Below, piece by piece: positions 54,301-56,503 of a stretch of DNA of 64,000 nt (position 1 is its first letter; every line of letters begins with the position of its first letter). The DNA lies in NCBI GenBank assembly GCA_934045075.1, contig OW203724.1:546001-610000 (forward strand), read 5' to 3'. The translations under genes and the position numbers were made by a program. The notes under the pieces were generated by a model. The model was not told where the DNA came from. It did not search any database and saw only the letters and a list, made by a program, of their open reading frames with translations. This DNA comes from Yponomeuta sedellus. Taxonomy: Eukaryota; Arthropoda; Insecta; Lepidoptera; Yponomeutidae.

Positions 54301-55645
54301 GTCAAAACGGCTGAAGGCAGTATAATCTTTTATTATAAAGAAAATATTGGCAATCTCGTTTTGTTTGATGAAAGTAAATCAGTGTTTTAAATCCTCTCAA
54401 TGCGTTCGTTAACCGTTGGGTCGTCGGCCCCTCCCGCGCAGAGGCGGATGAGACGGACCTGGTGGTGCTGCGGCACGAGGTGGGCGTGACGTGGCGCGAC
54501 GGGCGGCGCGAGCGCCGTGACGTCACCATGGCGGCGCGCGGCCAGCCCGGCGGACACTCCGCCATGGCGCGCGCCGTCGGCCTGCCCACCGCCATCGCCG
54601 CCAAGATGCTGCTCGACGGTGAGCGCCACCCATTCATGCAACACGTTTATTCAAATACACTAGGAGGCGAGCCCGAGCCGACCACCCGCCGACGAGCCGC
54701 GAGCTCGGCCCGAGGCCTCGCCGTTGCACGGGAACATTGTCTCGGCCTTCGGCCTCGGCCTGGACGGACTCGCGCCCGCTGCGCGGAGCTCGGCTTCCGG
54801 CCTCGCTGTCCCCTCTGGCTTTTGCGCTGGAACATGTGCGCCGTAACTTGAACGGTCAAGATAAAATATGGAACACCTGAAACTTCTTTTTATCTACACC
54901 TGTACGCATTATAATATTTGTACCAACCCACAAACGCAGTGCATTGACATTCCTTGCACGTTTCTTTTTAATTTAAAATTAAAAATGGTTTTTGTATTCT
55001 GTAGTTGTACTGTGTTTTAAGTGAATAAATTATTTCGATTCAATTCAATATTTCAGAAATAAAATGTTTGTATTTGCACAACAATAATTAAAAATAATTC
55101 CTTACAATATATTCACTTGACCCAACCTCTTGTCCTGGTCCCAAACTGAAATTCCTATGACAAGGTACCTAGGCGAGGATATTACAAACATAGAAATGCA
55201 CCCAATCTGAGCCCATTTCTATAAGTACGGCGACCAGTGAGAATCGAATCTATGATCTCAGTTTTTTTTGGACAAAGCGAAACCGCCTACGTCTGTACGC
55301 AGCGGTAGCGCATCTGCCTACCATACCAGACTTCACGGGTTCGACTCCCGGCTGGGAACGTACTGGTGAAAACTCTTGTCTTAAAACTCTTGAGGAATAG
55401 CTGAAGATTTAACCTGGTAAACCTGGTTTTTGAACCCAGGCCGAACCGTTGGATAGTTCCGACGGGCGGTTTGCCCCATATTCGTCGATAGCTTCGTGAT
55501 ATGATTCCGTGACATCCCTCGGCCAGGTGAGATCCAGGAGCGCGGAGTGGTGCTGCCATTCTCTCCGGCCGTGTACCGCTCGCTGCTGTCGCGGCTGCGG
55601 GCGGATGGCATCACGGCGCGGGAGACCACCACGCCGCTCAACTGA
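3397..55645 (+). CDS. AASS: alpha-aminoadipic semialdehyde synthase, mitochondrial (whole gene, 20 coding exons)
   Basis: Bifunctional first enzyme of mitochondrial lysine breakdown. The N-terminal half (lysine-ketoglutarate reductase) condenses lysine with 2-oxoglutarate to saccharopine using NADPH; the C-terminal half (saccharopine dehydrogenase) splits it to glutamate and aminoadipic semialdehyde using NAD. Exons: 3397-3462, 6760-6906, 7619-7795, 12919-13071, 14201-14347, 15950-16028, 16919-17046, 30806-30957, 31747-31869, 34611-34782, 36477-36550, 37605-37729, 41716-41956, 46973-47109, 48911-49023, 49594-49762, 50685-50779, 51693-51894, 54442-54618, 55527-55645. All introns are GT-AG and in phase; the total is 931 codons plus TGA, near the human length of 926. 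Landmarks: [12 protein letters not shown] (110-121), GSGNVS (224-229), [13 protein letters not shown] (355-367), nucleotide-binding LGSG (491-494), LDPGIDH (609-615), [15 protein letters not shown] near the end. No frame break is seen. Introns are swollen by repeats, giving a 52-kb gene. Confidence 0.96.
4351..4740 (+). mobile_element. tRNA-derived SINE (family A), tail-core-tRNA-tail form
   Basis: The tRNA-like head at about 4591-4670 carries an A box (TGGCTCAATTGG) and a B box (GGTTCGAATCC). A tail of about 70 bp follows (AATTTTTAGCCTCTAAATAG and on to GTGCATTAAAAATAAAAATAG). The same tail is also present upstream (4361-4436), followed by a core of about 145 bp, giving tail-core-tRNA-tail. 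At least six more copies occur in this window. Changed pairing positions and the attached tail mark it as a retroposon, not a working tRNA gene. Confidence 0.85.
5507..5880. repeat. interspersed repeat family D
   Basis: This family shares the blocks AGTTATCAAGCCGCCCATAA, CATGACAGCCGGCAC, a CGCTAGTGGCATT segment and a CCAATCACTTGG-like segment with copies near 6237, 16608, 32205, 49147, 50185, 52400, 60780 and 63460. I do not know its class. It encodes nothing recognisable. Confidence 0.7.
6237..6560. repeat. interspersed repeat family D, copy 2
   Basis: It shares the AATCACTTGG, ACCGCTAGTGGCATT, CAAGCCGCCCATAAGGCCTC and GACAGCCGGCAC blocks with the copy at 5507-5880. The order of blocks is partly inverted, so this may be two abutting fragments. 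Confidence 0.65.
6760..6906 (+). CDS. AASS: AASS exon 2, start of reductase domain
   Basis: 49 codons opening [20 protein letters not shown], the conserved beginning of the lysine-ketoglutarate reductase half (AlaDH/PNT N-terminal fold). It also has [12 protein letters not shown] at its end. Acceptor TCTCCAG, donor CAG|GTAAGT, phase 0 at both ends. Confidence 0.95.
7055..7318 (-). mobile_element. tRNA-derived SINE (family C)
   Basis: On the minus strand a tRNA-like head reads CCTCGGTGGCGCAGCGGTTT, with a B-box-like GGGTTTGATCCCC. Next comes a body (CTAGTTTGTCTCGCGTCTTG) and an A-rich tail made of AATAAATAAATA. A second copy lies at 63665-63942 in the same orientation. Confidence 0.8.
7619..7795 (+). 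CDS. AASS: AASS exon 3
   Basis: 59 codons with [15 protein letters not shown] and the highly conserved [12 protein letters not shown] block, at protein residues 72-130. Acceptor TTTTAG, donor AAG|GTGAGC, phase 0. The open frame 7564-7794 in another register is a shadow of it. Confidence 0.96.
7796..9079. other. AASS intron 3, first part
   Basis: No gene. 8100-8380 is a reverse-orientation copy of repeat family E (see 37295-37520), with CCTGTCAAATAGTCTATTG and a GTGACGTCAC segment in common. 8755-8850 matches family D (TCCGGATTGGTGGAGG). The rest is unassigned. Confidence 0.6.
9242..9322 (+). pseudogene. THAP-like N-terminal fragment in P-like element
   Basis: 27 codons, [20 protein letters not shown] then HAVTFHL and a TAG. 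The M-P-C start and final V-x-F-H resemble the first part of a THAP zinc-binding domain. The second zinc-ligand cysteine expected after AV is absent. In the copies at 24337-24416 and 29068-29147 the same stretch ends FHR at a GTAAGA donor, so it may once have been a first exon. The call is tentative. Confidence 0.4.
9660..9775. repeat. GC-rich inverted repeat inside the P-like element
   Basis: AGTAATGTATGAGCTCC appears at 9701 and its reverse complement near 9758. Between and around them lie GGTCGCCGGC-type repeats. The same block occurs at 23890-24005 and 28620-28740, so it belongs to the element. Confidence 0.7.
11233..11296. repeat. near-perfect hairpin
   Basis: Arms of about 27 bp (11233-11259 and 11267-11296, apart from a 3-bp insertion near the outer end) flank a 7-nt loop AGTCCTA. 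The stem centre is CCAGCCAGAC / GTCTGGCTGG. A further single arm (AATAATATTTTCCAGC) follows at about 11312. It lies just right of the P-like element. Confidence 0.85.
11461..11778 (+). mobile_element. tRNA-derived SINE (family A), with inverted head piece
   Basis: tRNA-like head at about 11633-11705 with A box TGGCTCAATTGG and B box GGTTCGAATCC, followed by the family tail. The first 70 bp (11463-11535) are the reverse complement of the family core (compare 4440-4515), so the copy begins with an inverted segment. Confidence 0.85.
11945..12600 (-). mobile_element. RTE-type LINE ORF2 C-terminal remnant
   Basis: Minus-strand frames give [19 protein letters not shown], then KKWKWAGY, then [20 protein letters not shown], the usual end of an RTE-clade ORF2 after the reverse transcriptase. 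Upstream pieces [11 protein letters not shown] and [14 protein letters not shown] also match. Stops and frameshifts break it, so it is inactive. Confidence 0.75.
12585..12790. repeat. LINE 3'-end fragments (TCCAGCAGTGG signature), inverted pair
   Basis: CTATGTCCAGCAGTGGACTA at about 12648 and its reverse complement near 12735 face each other. GATGCTGGATGCGGCAAGCT is also present, as in the copies at 31915-32035 and 14440-14512. These are typical lepidopteran LINE tails. Confidence 0.75.
12919..13071 (+). CDS. AASS: AASS exon 4
   Basis: 51 codons with [32 protein letters not shown] and [11 protein letters not shown], residues 131-181 of the reductase half. Acceptor TTACAG, donor ATG|GTGAGG, phase 0. 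Strong G/C preference at third positions contrasts with the AT-rich introns. Confidence 0.97.
13130..13545. repeat. tandem pair of an interspersed repeat plus 44-bp duplication
   Basis: A block with GCCCGCGGCTACCTTCGTCT, TGATTATTTTTCCGG and TTTCTAGAGTA (13139-13290) repeats at 13303-13440. It is followed by a 44-bp direct duplication (13454-13541, with CCTACATAACATGTATTTTG twice). No coding signal. Confidence 0.8.
13546..14200. other. end of AASS intron 4
   Basis: AT-rich. A tRNA-SINE-like fragment (GTGAAGGAAAACATCG and an adjoining CGAGTGGCTGAGGTGTTCAA) lies near 14025-14080. No gene is seen. Confidence 0.5.
14201..14347 (+). CDS. AASS: AASS exon 5
   Basis: 49 codons with [20 protein letters not shown] and [16 protein letters not shown]. 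The GSGNVS turn (residues 224-229) begins the nucleotide-binding part of the reductase. Acceptor GTGGCAG, preceded by a GTGTGCGTGTGCGTGTG tract. Donor CAG|GTACCT, phase 0. Confidence 0.97.
14440..14512 (+). repeat. LINE 3'-end fragment
   Basis: Contains GGGCTATGTCCAGCAGTGGA then GACGACGACGACG. This is the same LINE 3' end as at 31915-32035, with a trinucleotide tail. Confidence 0.7.
14550..15500. repeat. possible foldback element in AASS intron 5
   Basis: Imperfect inverted blocks pair 14750-14830 with 15240-15310 (GGGATGCAAA and its reverse complement) and 14950-15000 with 15060-15130 (TGACGTCACATGTTA, GTCTGTGG). The arms are diverged and the boundaries uncertain. The open frames inside are not supported as genes. 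Confidence 0.45.
15501..15949. other. end of AASS intron 5
   Basis: 15590-15680 matches repeat family E (GGCTATTTGACAGGTTTCTG). The rest is AT-rich without recognised features. Confidence 0.6.
15950..16028 (+). CDS. AASS: AASS exon 6
   Basis: 79 nt encoding [20 protein letters not shown] then KVAEHG and the first base of a serine codon. Acceptor TGTATAG, donor GAA|GTGAGT, phase 1. The split AGT serine is completed by exon 7, which confirms the join. Confidence 0.95.
16029..16918. other. AASS intron 6
   Basis: 890 bp. Fragments of repeat family D occur at 16095-16170 and 16608-16735 (GTTGTTGCTTAACTCAAGTG). Otherwise AT-rich and featureless. Confidence 0.6.
16919..17046 (+). CDS. AASS: AASS exon 7
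   Basis: 128 nt encoding [19 protein letters not shown], then [20 protein letters not shown], which is well conserved in AASS. Acceptor TTCTATAG, donor AAG|GTAAGC. It ends in phase 0, and the next exon is 13.8 kb away. Confidence 0.96.
17198..21612. repeat. uninterrupted TCAG tetranucleotide array, about 4.4 kb
   Basis: About 4390 bp (17211-21600, nearly 1100 units) of pure TCAG with no visible substitution. It is bordered on both sides by three TTAG units (17198-17210, 21601-21612). It lies inside AASS intron 7 and is transcribed as TCAG. The plus strand has no stop in any frame (GTC-AGT-CAG-TCA cycle); the minus strand has a TGA every four codons. The length may not be exact in the assembly. 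Confidence 0.97.
21625..21865 (-). mobile_element. tRNA-derived SINE-like copy (family with Ser/Leu-like head)
   Basis: On the minus strand the head reads GAGAGCGGTGGTAGCGGAG, then TAGGTTCGAACCCGGCATT, a B box. The remainder includes GTTTTCCTTCACGGTCAGCG on the plus strand, also seen at 31230 and 14025. It abuts the tetranucleotide array. Confidence 0.65.
24337..24416 (-). pseudogene. THAP-like first exon remnant (copy in first tandem unit)
   Basis: Minus-strand ATG at 24416. It reads [20 protein letters not shown] then HAVIFHR and runs into a GTAAGA donor. It is homologous to 9242-9322. The expected second cysteine is missing here as well, so the loss predates the copies. Confidence 0.4.
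26199..28591 (-). mobile_element. mariner-family transposon with long terminal inverted repeats
   Basis: Inserted at a TA (26197-26198 and 28592-28593). Termini CAGGGTGTGTCGTAAATAAT and CAGCGTGTGTCGTAAATAAT face each other. The inverted repeats continue, with divergence, for roughly 450 bp on each side (to about 26650 and from about 28150). The homologous spot in the neighbouring tandem copy (near 23856) is an empty site, which fixes the boundaries. It carries one transposase frame on the minus strand. Confidence 0.9.
26831..27634 (-). pseudogene. mariner-like transposase, N-terminally truncated
   Basis: A 267-codon open frame. It shows [28 protein letters not shown] (first catalytic Asp), [11 protein letters not shown] (second Asp) and [17 protein letters not shown] (third position Asp). 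The last two acids are separated by 39 residues, a DD39D pattern. The helix-turn-helix region normally found N-terminally is not present in frame: a stop lies two codons upstream and the first in-frame ATG is 12 codons in. A shortened, probably inactive copy is the best reading. Family membership is clear; clade within mariner is not. Confidence 0.8.
29068..29147 (-). pseudogene. THAP-like first exon remnant (copy in second tandem unit)
   Basis: Same coding stretch and GTAAGA donor as at 24337-24416, in the second tandem copy. No downstream THAP half is recognisable. Confidence 0.4.
29369..29465 (+). mobile_element. short tRNA-derived SINE (family A) with 13-bp target duplication
   Basis: A 97-bp insertion with A box TGGCTCAATTGG, B box GGTTCGAATCC and a shortened tail ending AATAGGTTTTTAA. 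It is flanked by AGAATGTAACTTG at 29356-29368 and 29466-29478. The perfect duplication shows that this piece was inserted as a retroposon. Confidence 0.92.
29480..30298. other. AASS intron 7, last part
   Basis: No gene recognised. GACGTCGTCGAAACGTCGA-like text appears near 29930-29950. The remainder is unassigned. Confidence 0.5.
30327..30774 (+). mobile_element. tRNA-derived SINE (family B) with 28-bp target duplication, next to exon 8
   Basis: tRNA-like head at about 30350-30418 (GTGGCGTAGCGGTAGCGCGT, GGGTTCGAATCCCGG), a body, and an A-rich end. It is flanked by identical 28-bp sequences at 30299-30326 and 30775-30802. The second duplication ends 3 bp before the last base of intron 7, so the insertion lies inside the 3' splice-site region of exon 8. 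Other family copies: 32375-32540, 55276-55375, 62410-62606. Confidence 0.85.
30806..30957 (+). CDS. AASS: AASS exon 8
   Basis: 152 nt encoding [40 protein letters not shown] and VGAPALPH. Acceptor CTGATCCAG has a poor pyrimidine tract. The donor CACAG|GTGCCG is weak. It ends in phase 2 and the split Arg codon is completed by exon 9. Confidence 0.95.
31040..31285 (+). repeat. interspersed repeat shared with 61784-62015
   Basis: Common blocks: GAGATGATTTATACAGC, GGTGTAGGCTTGCCCAG, CCCACAGGAAAGACTAGTCA and GGAGCCAACCAAGC, ending with the GTTTCCTTCAC segment that also ends the SINE-like copy at 21625. No coding function is seen. Confidence 0.8.
31747..31869 (+). CDS. AASS: AASS exon 9
   Basis: 123 nt encoding [40 protein letters not shown] and two bases of a serine codon. 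Acceptor TTCCCAG, donor AAGAG|GTATTT, phase 2. Confidence 0.97.
31915..32035 (+). repeat. LINE 3'-end fragment 45 bp after exon 9
   Basis: Contains GATGCTGGATGCGGCAAGCT and GGGCTATGTCCAGCAGTGGA, then GATGAAGATGAT. It has the same tail as 12585-12790 and 14440-14512. Confidence 0.75.
32205..32545. repeat. family D repeat joined to SINE family B (minus strand)
   Basis: 32205-32370 is a family D copy (GAGTGATTGGAGTCAATCAC, ACTACCGCTAGTGGCATT). It runs into 32375-32540, a minus-strand SINE B with GGGGTTCGAACCCGGGG and CTACCGCTACGCCACAGAG. A short plus-strand SINE B head (ACCTCTGTGACGTAGCGGTA) lies at the junction, so the head is present in both orientations. Confidence 0.75.
32546..32970. other. 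AASS intron 9, spacer before the minisatellite
   Basis: Unique-looking sequence with AACTCGCACT motifs recurring at 32749, 32813 and 32918. No gene. Confidence 0.5.
32971..34619 (+). repeat. 35-bp minisatellite, 47 units, made of the exon 10 splice acceptor
   Basis: The unit consists of the intron end GTGTAGGACTGAGTGGTGTG plus CGCAG, then the first exon 10 bases CTTCAAGGG. About 47 near-identical units run without a break into the real exon 10 (acceptor AG at 34609-34610). Every unit therefore carries the same CGCAG|CTTCAAGG acceptor, at 33000 and every 35 bp up to 34610. Only a few base variants occur (GTGTAC at 33361, 33606, 33711, 33956 and 34201; GTGCAG at 33291). From any upstream acceptor the AASS frame meets a stop within about eight codons. 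Confidence 0.97.
34611..34782 (+). CDS. AASS: AASS exon 10
   Basis: 172 nt. The AG from exon 9 plus C gives Ser, then [40 protein letters not shown] and [17 protein letters not shown], the end of the reductase half. The donor is GGG|GTGAGA, phase 0. Its acceptor is the last of the minisatellite series. Only this acceptor keeps the reading frame. Confidence 0.96.
34799..35355 (-). mobile_element. terminal-inverted-repeat element holding a LINE reverse-transcriptase fragment
   Basis: Inverted termini of about 70 bp pair 34799-34870 with 35285-35355 (AATGAAAAAGTTTT, AGAAACTGCGGCTTAAT and their complements). Between them, on the minus strand, is the end of a LINE reverse-transcriptase frame: [47 protein letters not shown]. 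The element begins 17 bp after the exon 10 donor. No clean target duplication is visible. Confidence 0.75.
35356..36476. other. rest of AASS intron 10
   Basis: AT-rich. 36062-36220 resembles the widespread lepidopteran repeat with ACTAGCTGACCCAGCGAACT and a TATTATAGAT end. No gene is seen. Confidence 0.55.
36477..36550 (+). CDS. AASS: AASS exon 11, linker between the two enzymes
   Basis: 74 nt encoding [24 protein letters not shown] and two bases of the next codon. Acceptor TTTCAG, donor AACAA|GTGAGT, phase 2. It bridges reductase and dehydrogenase halves. Confidence 0.95.
36551..37604. other. AASS intron 11 with repeats
   Basis: 36600-36960 carries three segments with CACCAATGG/GGCGCTAGTTAGCGCC-type text. 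37036-37140 is repeat family F (CAGAGGGGTAGGCAGAGACC). 37295-37520 is repeat family E (TCTATTTGACAGGTTTCTGA), matching 8100-8380 in reverse. Confidence 0.65.
37605..37729 (+). CDS. AASS: AASS exon 12, dehydrogenase nucleotide-binding start
   Basis: 125 nt encoding [40 protein letters not shown] and V plus one base. LGSG (491-494) is the Rossmann turn of saccharopine dehydrogenase. The donor GTGG|GTCGGT is weak but gives phase 1. Joined to 41716 it reads [11 protein letters not shown], the expected family sequence. Confidence 0.93.
39011..39202. mobile_element. head-to-head SINE A dimer with one 12-bp target duplication
   Basis: A minus-strand SINE A (39011-39083) meets a plus-strand SINE A (39083-39202) at the tRNA-like heads, forming a palindrome through CTCTGGCTATCCGTACAGCC. 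The pair is bounded by ATTGAGGATAAT at 38999-39010 and 39203-39214. The other foldback arm (near 40985-41000) lacks it, so the dimer came in as one insertion after the foldback formed. Confidence 0.85.
40040..40470 (-). mobile_element. LINE ORF2 C-terminal fragment inserted in foldback arm
   Basis: Minus-strand frames read [20 protein letters not shown] and, after a frameshift, [20 protein letters not shown], both typical of LINE ORF2 ends downstream of the reverse transcriptase. A T-rich start near 40052 (its A tail on the minus strand) and a diverged flanking duplication of about 20 bp suggest retroposition. Confidence 0.7.
41716..41956 (+). CDS. AASS: AASS exon 13
   Basis: 241 nt encoding (A)[39 protein letters not shown] and [17 protein letters not shown], residues 515-595. 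Acceptor CCCGCAG; a second AG 8 bp later would break the phase. Donor GACAG|GTCACC is weak, phase 2. Very GC-rich third positions. Parts of its 3' half recur in intron 13. Confidence 0.95.
42016..42260. repeat. 129-bp tandem duplication
   Basis: Two copies (42016-42144, 42145-42260) share GATCGCA, TGCGGCCCGAGCTGCAA, GCGATCGAGAGCTTTCTTTA and TTACCTCCC. Confidence 0.9.
42290..42683. repeat. left arm of a 3.7-kb inverted pair
   Basis: The reverse complement of 45664-46030 with moderate divergence; both contain GTTATACAAGAGTGCAAAGT, GCACTCGAGTGCAACACGTA and GGAAAAGCCGTTTTTATT in opposite orientation. The arms enclose the Harbinger-like and LINE insertions and both sets of exon 13 copies. Confidence 0.85.
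42684..43284. other. intron 13 spacer
   Basis: No gene recognised. A GT-rich microsatellite (43078-43120) is visible. The rest may be old transposon sequence. Confidence 0.5.
43285..43878 (+). mobile_element. PIF/Harbinger-like remnant
   Basis: Termini AAGGCTCGTTTACGCCGAGG and AAGCTATATTACACCGGGGC (reverse complement of the right end) are related inverted repeats flanked by TTA/TAA. An ATG at 43509 opens [20 protein letters not shown] and, after a stop, [11 protein letters not shown], resembling the N-terminus of Harbinger transposases. Too short and broken to be active. Confidence 0.6.
43884..44042 (+). pseudogene. decayed partial copies of AASS exon 13 (set 1)
   Basis: 44042 and upstream reads [20 protein letters not shown], matching the end of exon 13 with an internal deletion, and keeps the same GACAG|GTCACC donor. 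A more decayed copy lies just before it (about 43913-43957). There is no acceptor or full exon upstream, so it is unlikely to be spliced in. Confidence 0.8.
44240..45215 (+). mobile_element. LINE ORF2 C-terminal remnant with terminal zinc finger
   Basis: 44288-45145 carries [53 protein letters not shown], an in-frame TGA in place of Trp at about 44744, then [14 protein letters not shown] and a C-terminal [20 protein letters not shown] finger. A (GAT)n tail follows at 45190-45208. It is the 3' part of a non-LTR retrotransposon, nearly intact in frame. Confidence 0.9.
45298..45330. repeat. AAAT microsatellite
   Basis: About eight AAAT units. Confidence 0.95.
45410..45580 (+). pseudogene. decayed partial copies of AASS exon 13 (set 2)
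   Basis: 45513-45575 reads [20 protein letters not shown], again exon 13 with the same deletion as set 1, but the donor is lost. A poorer copy precedes it at 45444-45492. The two-copy arrangement and spacing match 43884-44042, so one block was duplicated. Confidence 0.75.
45664..46030. repeat. right arm of the 3.7-kb inverted pair
   Basis: Reverse complement of 42290-42683. Confidence 0.85.
46031..46599. other. intron 13, last part
   Basis: 46384-46555 begins CTCGGGGATAAAGC and ends GCTTTATCCCCTCGG, a small inverted-terminus element of about 170 bp with CTGCGCTCAGGACTCC repeats inside. Otherwise AT-rich. Confidence 0.5.
46610..46938 (+). mobile_element. tRNA-derived SINE (family A), full tail-core-tRNA-tail unit, next to exon 14
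   Basis: It starts with the family tail (TTTTAGCCTCTAAATAGG), then the core, the tRNA-like head (TTAGCTCAGTTGGTAAGAGC, GGTTCGAATCC) and the tail again. AGCTGTAAAT flanks it at 46600-46609 and 46939-46948, so this whole arrangement was inserted as a unit. It ends 34 bp before exon 14. Confidence 0.88.
46973..47109 (+). CDS. AASS: AASS exon 14
   Basis: 137 nt encoding [40 protein letters not shown] and [12 protein letters not shown] (609-615) is the strongest saccharopine dehydrogenase signature. Acceptor CCAACAG, donor GGTG|GTAAGC, phase 1. Confidence 0.97.
47110..47785. other. AASS intron 14, first part
   Basis: AT-rich, no recognised gene or repeat. Confidence 0.5.
47786..48125 (-). pseudogene. 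DDE transposase C-terminal remnant
   Basis: The minus strand reads [20 protein letters not shown], then [13 protein letters not shown] and, past a stop, [13 protein letters not shown] and [12 protein letters not shown]. The ELNPxExIW block is the third catalytic position of a Tc1-like insect transposase. It is broken by stops. It is related to 1886-2335. Confidence 0.7.
48126..48910. other. AASS intron 14, last part
   Basis: AT-rich; the first 200 bp may continue the transposase remnant. No other feature. Confidence 0.45.
48911..49023 (+). CDS. AASS: AASS exon 15
   Basis: 113 nt encoding [37 protein letters not shown] after the split Gly. Acceptor GTTTTAG, donor CAG|GTAAGT, phase 0 at the end. 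Confidence 0.97.
49130..49400. repeat. interspersed repeat family D, copy
   Basis: Two short related segments (CACTGCTGGGGCACGGGTCT; GGTTAGGCCATACTC twice) followed by TCCGGGTTGGTGGAGGATTG and AGAAGTTATCAAGCCG. Confidence 0.7.
49594..49762 (+). CDS. AASS: AASS exon 16
   Basis: 169 nt encoding [40 protein letters not shown] and [26 protein letters not shown] is a conserved dehydrogenase stretch. Acceptor CTCTAG, donor AAAG|GTTTGT, phase 1. Confidence 0.97.
49820..50060 (+). mobile_element. LINE reverse-transcriptase C-terminal fragment
   Basis: [30 protein letters not shown] and [20 protein letters not shown] match the end of an RTE-type ORF2. About 80 codons, then decay. Inserted 58 bp after exon 16. 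Confidence 0.8.
50185..50545. repeat. interspersed repeat family D, best-preserved copy
   Basis: About 360 bp with CACTGCTGGAGCACGGGTCT, TCCGGGTTGGTGGAGGATTG, AGTTATCAAGCCGCCCATAA, GGCTTAACGTGCC, GCTACTAGCGGTAGTAACGG and GTTGTTGCTTAACTCGAGTG, ending GGCCACGAGCACT. Useful as the reference copy for this window. Confidence 0.75.
50685..50779 (+). CDS. AASS: AASS exon 17
   Basis: 95 nt encoding [20 protein letters not shown] and [11 protein letters not shown] after the split Gly. Acceptor TTTCAG, donor TGG|GTTAGT, phase 0. Confidence 0.95.
50940..51030 (+). repeat. LINE 3'-end fragment
   Basis: GGGGGAGGCCTTTGCCCAGC continuing AGTGGGACACAA is the familiar end of lepidopteran RTE-type LINEs. Confidence 0.75.
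51311..51468 (-). mobile_element. tRNA-derived SINE (family A)
   Basis: Minus-strand copy: GGGATTCGAACCCGCAACCT and CCAATTGAGCCAATGGGCGA are the complements of the B and A boxes, with the family tail to the left. Located between exons 17 and 18. Confidence 0.88.
51693..51894 (+). CDS. AASS: AASS exon 18
   Basis: 202 nt encoding [40 protein letters not shown] and [16 protein letters not shown]. Acceptor GTCTGCAG, donor CTCG|GTCAGT, phase 1. Alanine/arginine-rich and GC-rich. The long frames running from here into 52700 are artefacts of the adjacent repeat. Confidence 0.95.
51903..52385. repeat. CACACAAACC minisatellite directly after exon 18
   Basis: About 480 bp of interleaved CCATTCACCACACACAAA and CCACACACATACCATTCACC units, starting within 10 bp of the donor. 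It is stop-poor, which creates long spurious frames on both strands. Confidence 0.93.
52395..52990. repeat. interspersed repeat family D, inverted pair
   Basis: Two family D fragments. TTACCGCGATGCAATCATCG and CGCGGTAAGG at about 52513-52540 form a palindrome at the centre. The right part carries CTTCCTGCATCGCAGGAAGG, GGTTGGTGGAGGATTG and GACAGCCGGCACCGACGGC. Confidence 0.7.
52991..54441. other. rest of AASS intron 18
   Basis: Mostly AT-rich. 53735-53830 has an imperfect palindrome (AAGGGATTGCTGGACGAG against a complementary run ending CAATCCC). The frames near 53917-54169 do not resemble a known protein. Confidence 0.5.
54442..54618 (+). CDS. AASS: AASS exon 19
   Basis: 177 nt encoding [40 protein letters not shown] and [28 protein letters not shown] is strongly conserved near the C-terminus. 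Acceptor GCGCAG, donor GACG|GTGAGC, phase 1. Confidence 0.97.
54619..55526. other. AASS intron 19
   Basis: Begins GC-rich (54655-54810, GGCCTCGGCC-type motifs), then AT-rich. 55276-55375 is a plus-strand SINE B copy (GCAGCGGTAGCGCATCTGCC, GGGTTCGACTCCCGG). Confidence 0.65.
55527..55645 (+). CDS. AASS: AASS exon 20 (last), with stop
   Basis: 119 nt encoding [38 protein letters not shown] and TGA at 55643-55645. Acceptor GGCCAG. It matches the family C-terminus in position and length. Confidence 0.96.
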
Positions 55646-55650
55646 CCTCG

Positions 55651-55690
55651 CCTGGACCTCCTGGACCTCCTGGACCTCCTGGACCCCCAC
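55651..55690. repeat. CCTGGACCT 9-bp repeat in the 3' UTR
   Basis: About four units of CTCCTGGAC right after the AASS stop codon. Confidence 0.9.
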
Positions 55691-55794
55691 CCGACCGTTC
55701 AAGCTGAACGCTGATCACACTAATTTATAAAGGCGAAAGTTTGTGAGTGTGTATGTTTGTTACTTCTTCACGTCTAGACGACTGGAGCGATTTT

Positions 55795-55800
55795 AATAAA
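55795..55800 (+). terminator. possible AASS polyadenylation signal
   Basis: First AATAAA after the stop, 150 bp downstream. It lies inside an interspersed repeat (GCGAAAGTTTGTGAGTGTGT) that recurs at 62608, so it could be a repeat-supplied signal. No transcript evidence is available here. Confidence 0.3.
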
Positions 55801-55980
55801 ATTTTCGTATGGAGTCAGCTGACACCCTGCACATGCACATAATCCAATACAAATAATTTGAAATACTTGTAATACTTGTAGAGACCCAGTGTCCCAGCAG
55901 TGGGGGCATACAAGGGTTGATAACGATAACAAACTTGTAATATAATTTTTGATCTGTTAAAACTAATTTATTATGCTTAG

Positions 55981-56498
55981 GCCCGCTTGCGTCAGTCCGG
56001 GTTAGATTATTTAACTCGAGTGAACCGGTTAATTCGATCGTTTTGTATGCGAGATTATCGATTTAACCGGTTCTTCTTTTTAATCGGTCCCGCAATTCTG
56101 AGGATCGTGACCATATACAATAGTTCTCCATTTGTCTCGGTCATATTATGCGCAATGGGATGCGTGCTGAATGGATCCCCCAGCTGCCTTCTTTATGGCA
56201 TCGGACCAGCGCATTGGTGTTCTGCCTCTCGCTCGTCTGCCCTCTAACTGGCCCAAAACGATCTGCTTCTCTAGGCTATGACGTCGTGACTGCATAATAT
56301 GCCCAAAAAAGCTGAGGGACCTCTGGCGACAGACTGACCACAGTCGCTTCGTTATACCGAGCTCGTTAAGTATAGAAATATTGGTTCTGAAGGCTTTCCA
56401 CGGGATTCTGAGCATTTTCCTCCAACACCACATCTCGAATGCATCTCGAACCGGTCAACTCGAGTTAAATGAGCTTACCCGGGCTGACGCAAGTGGGC
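55981..56498 (-). mobile_element. terminal-inverted-repeat element holding a LINE fragment
   Basis: Inverted termini of about 55 bp (GCCCGCTTGCGTCAG at the left, the complement of GCCCACTTGCGTCAG at the right, and an ACTCGAGT-ACCGGTT block) bounded by CTTAG on both sides (55976-55980, 56499-56503). Inside, on the minus strand, is a LINE ORF2 end: RKMLRIPWKAFRTNISILNE, LSFFGHIMQSRRHS, GRRARGRTPMRWSDAIKKAA. About 518 bp. Confidence 0.75.
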
Positions 56499-56503
56499 CT
56501 TAG

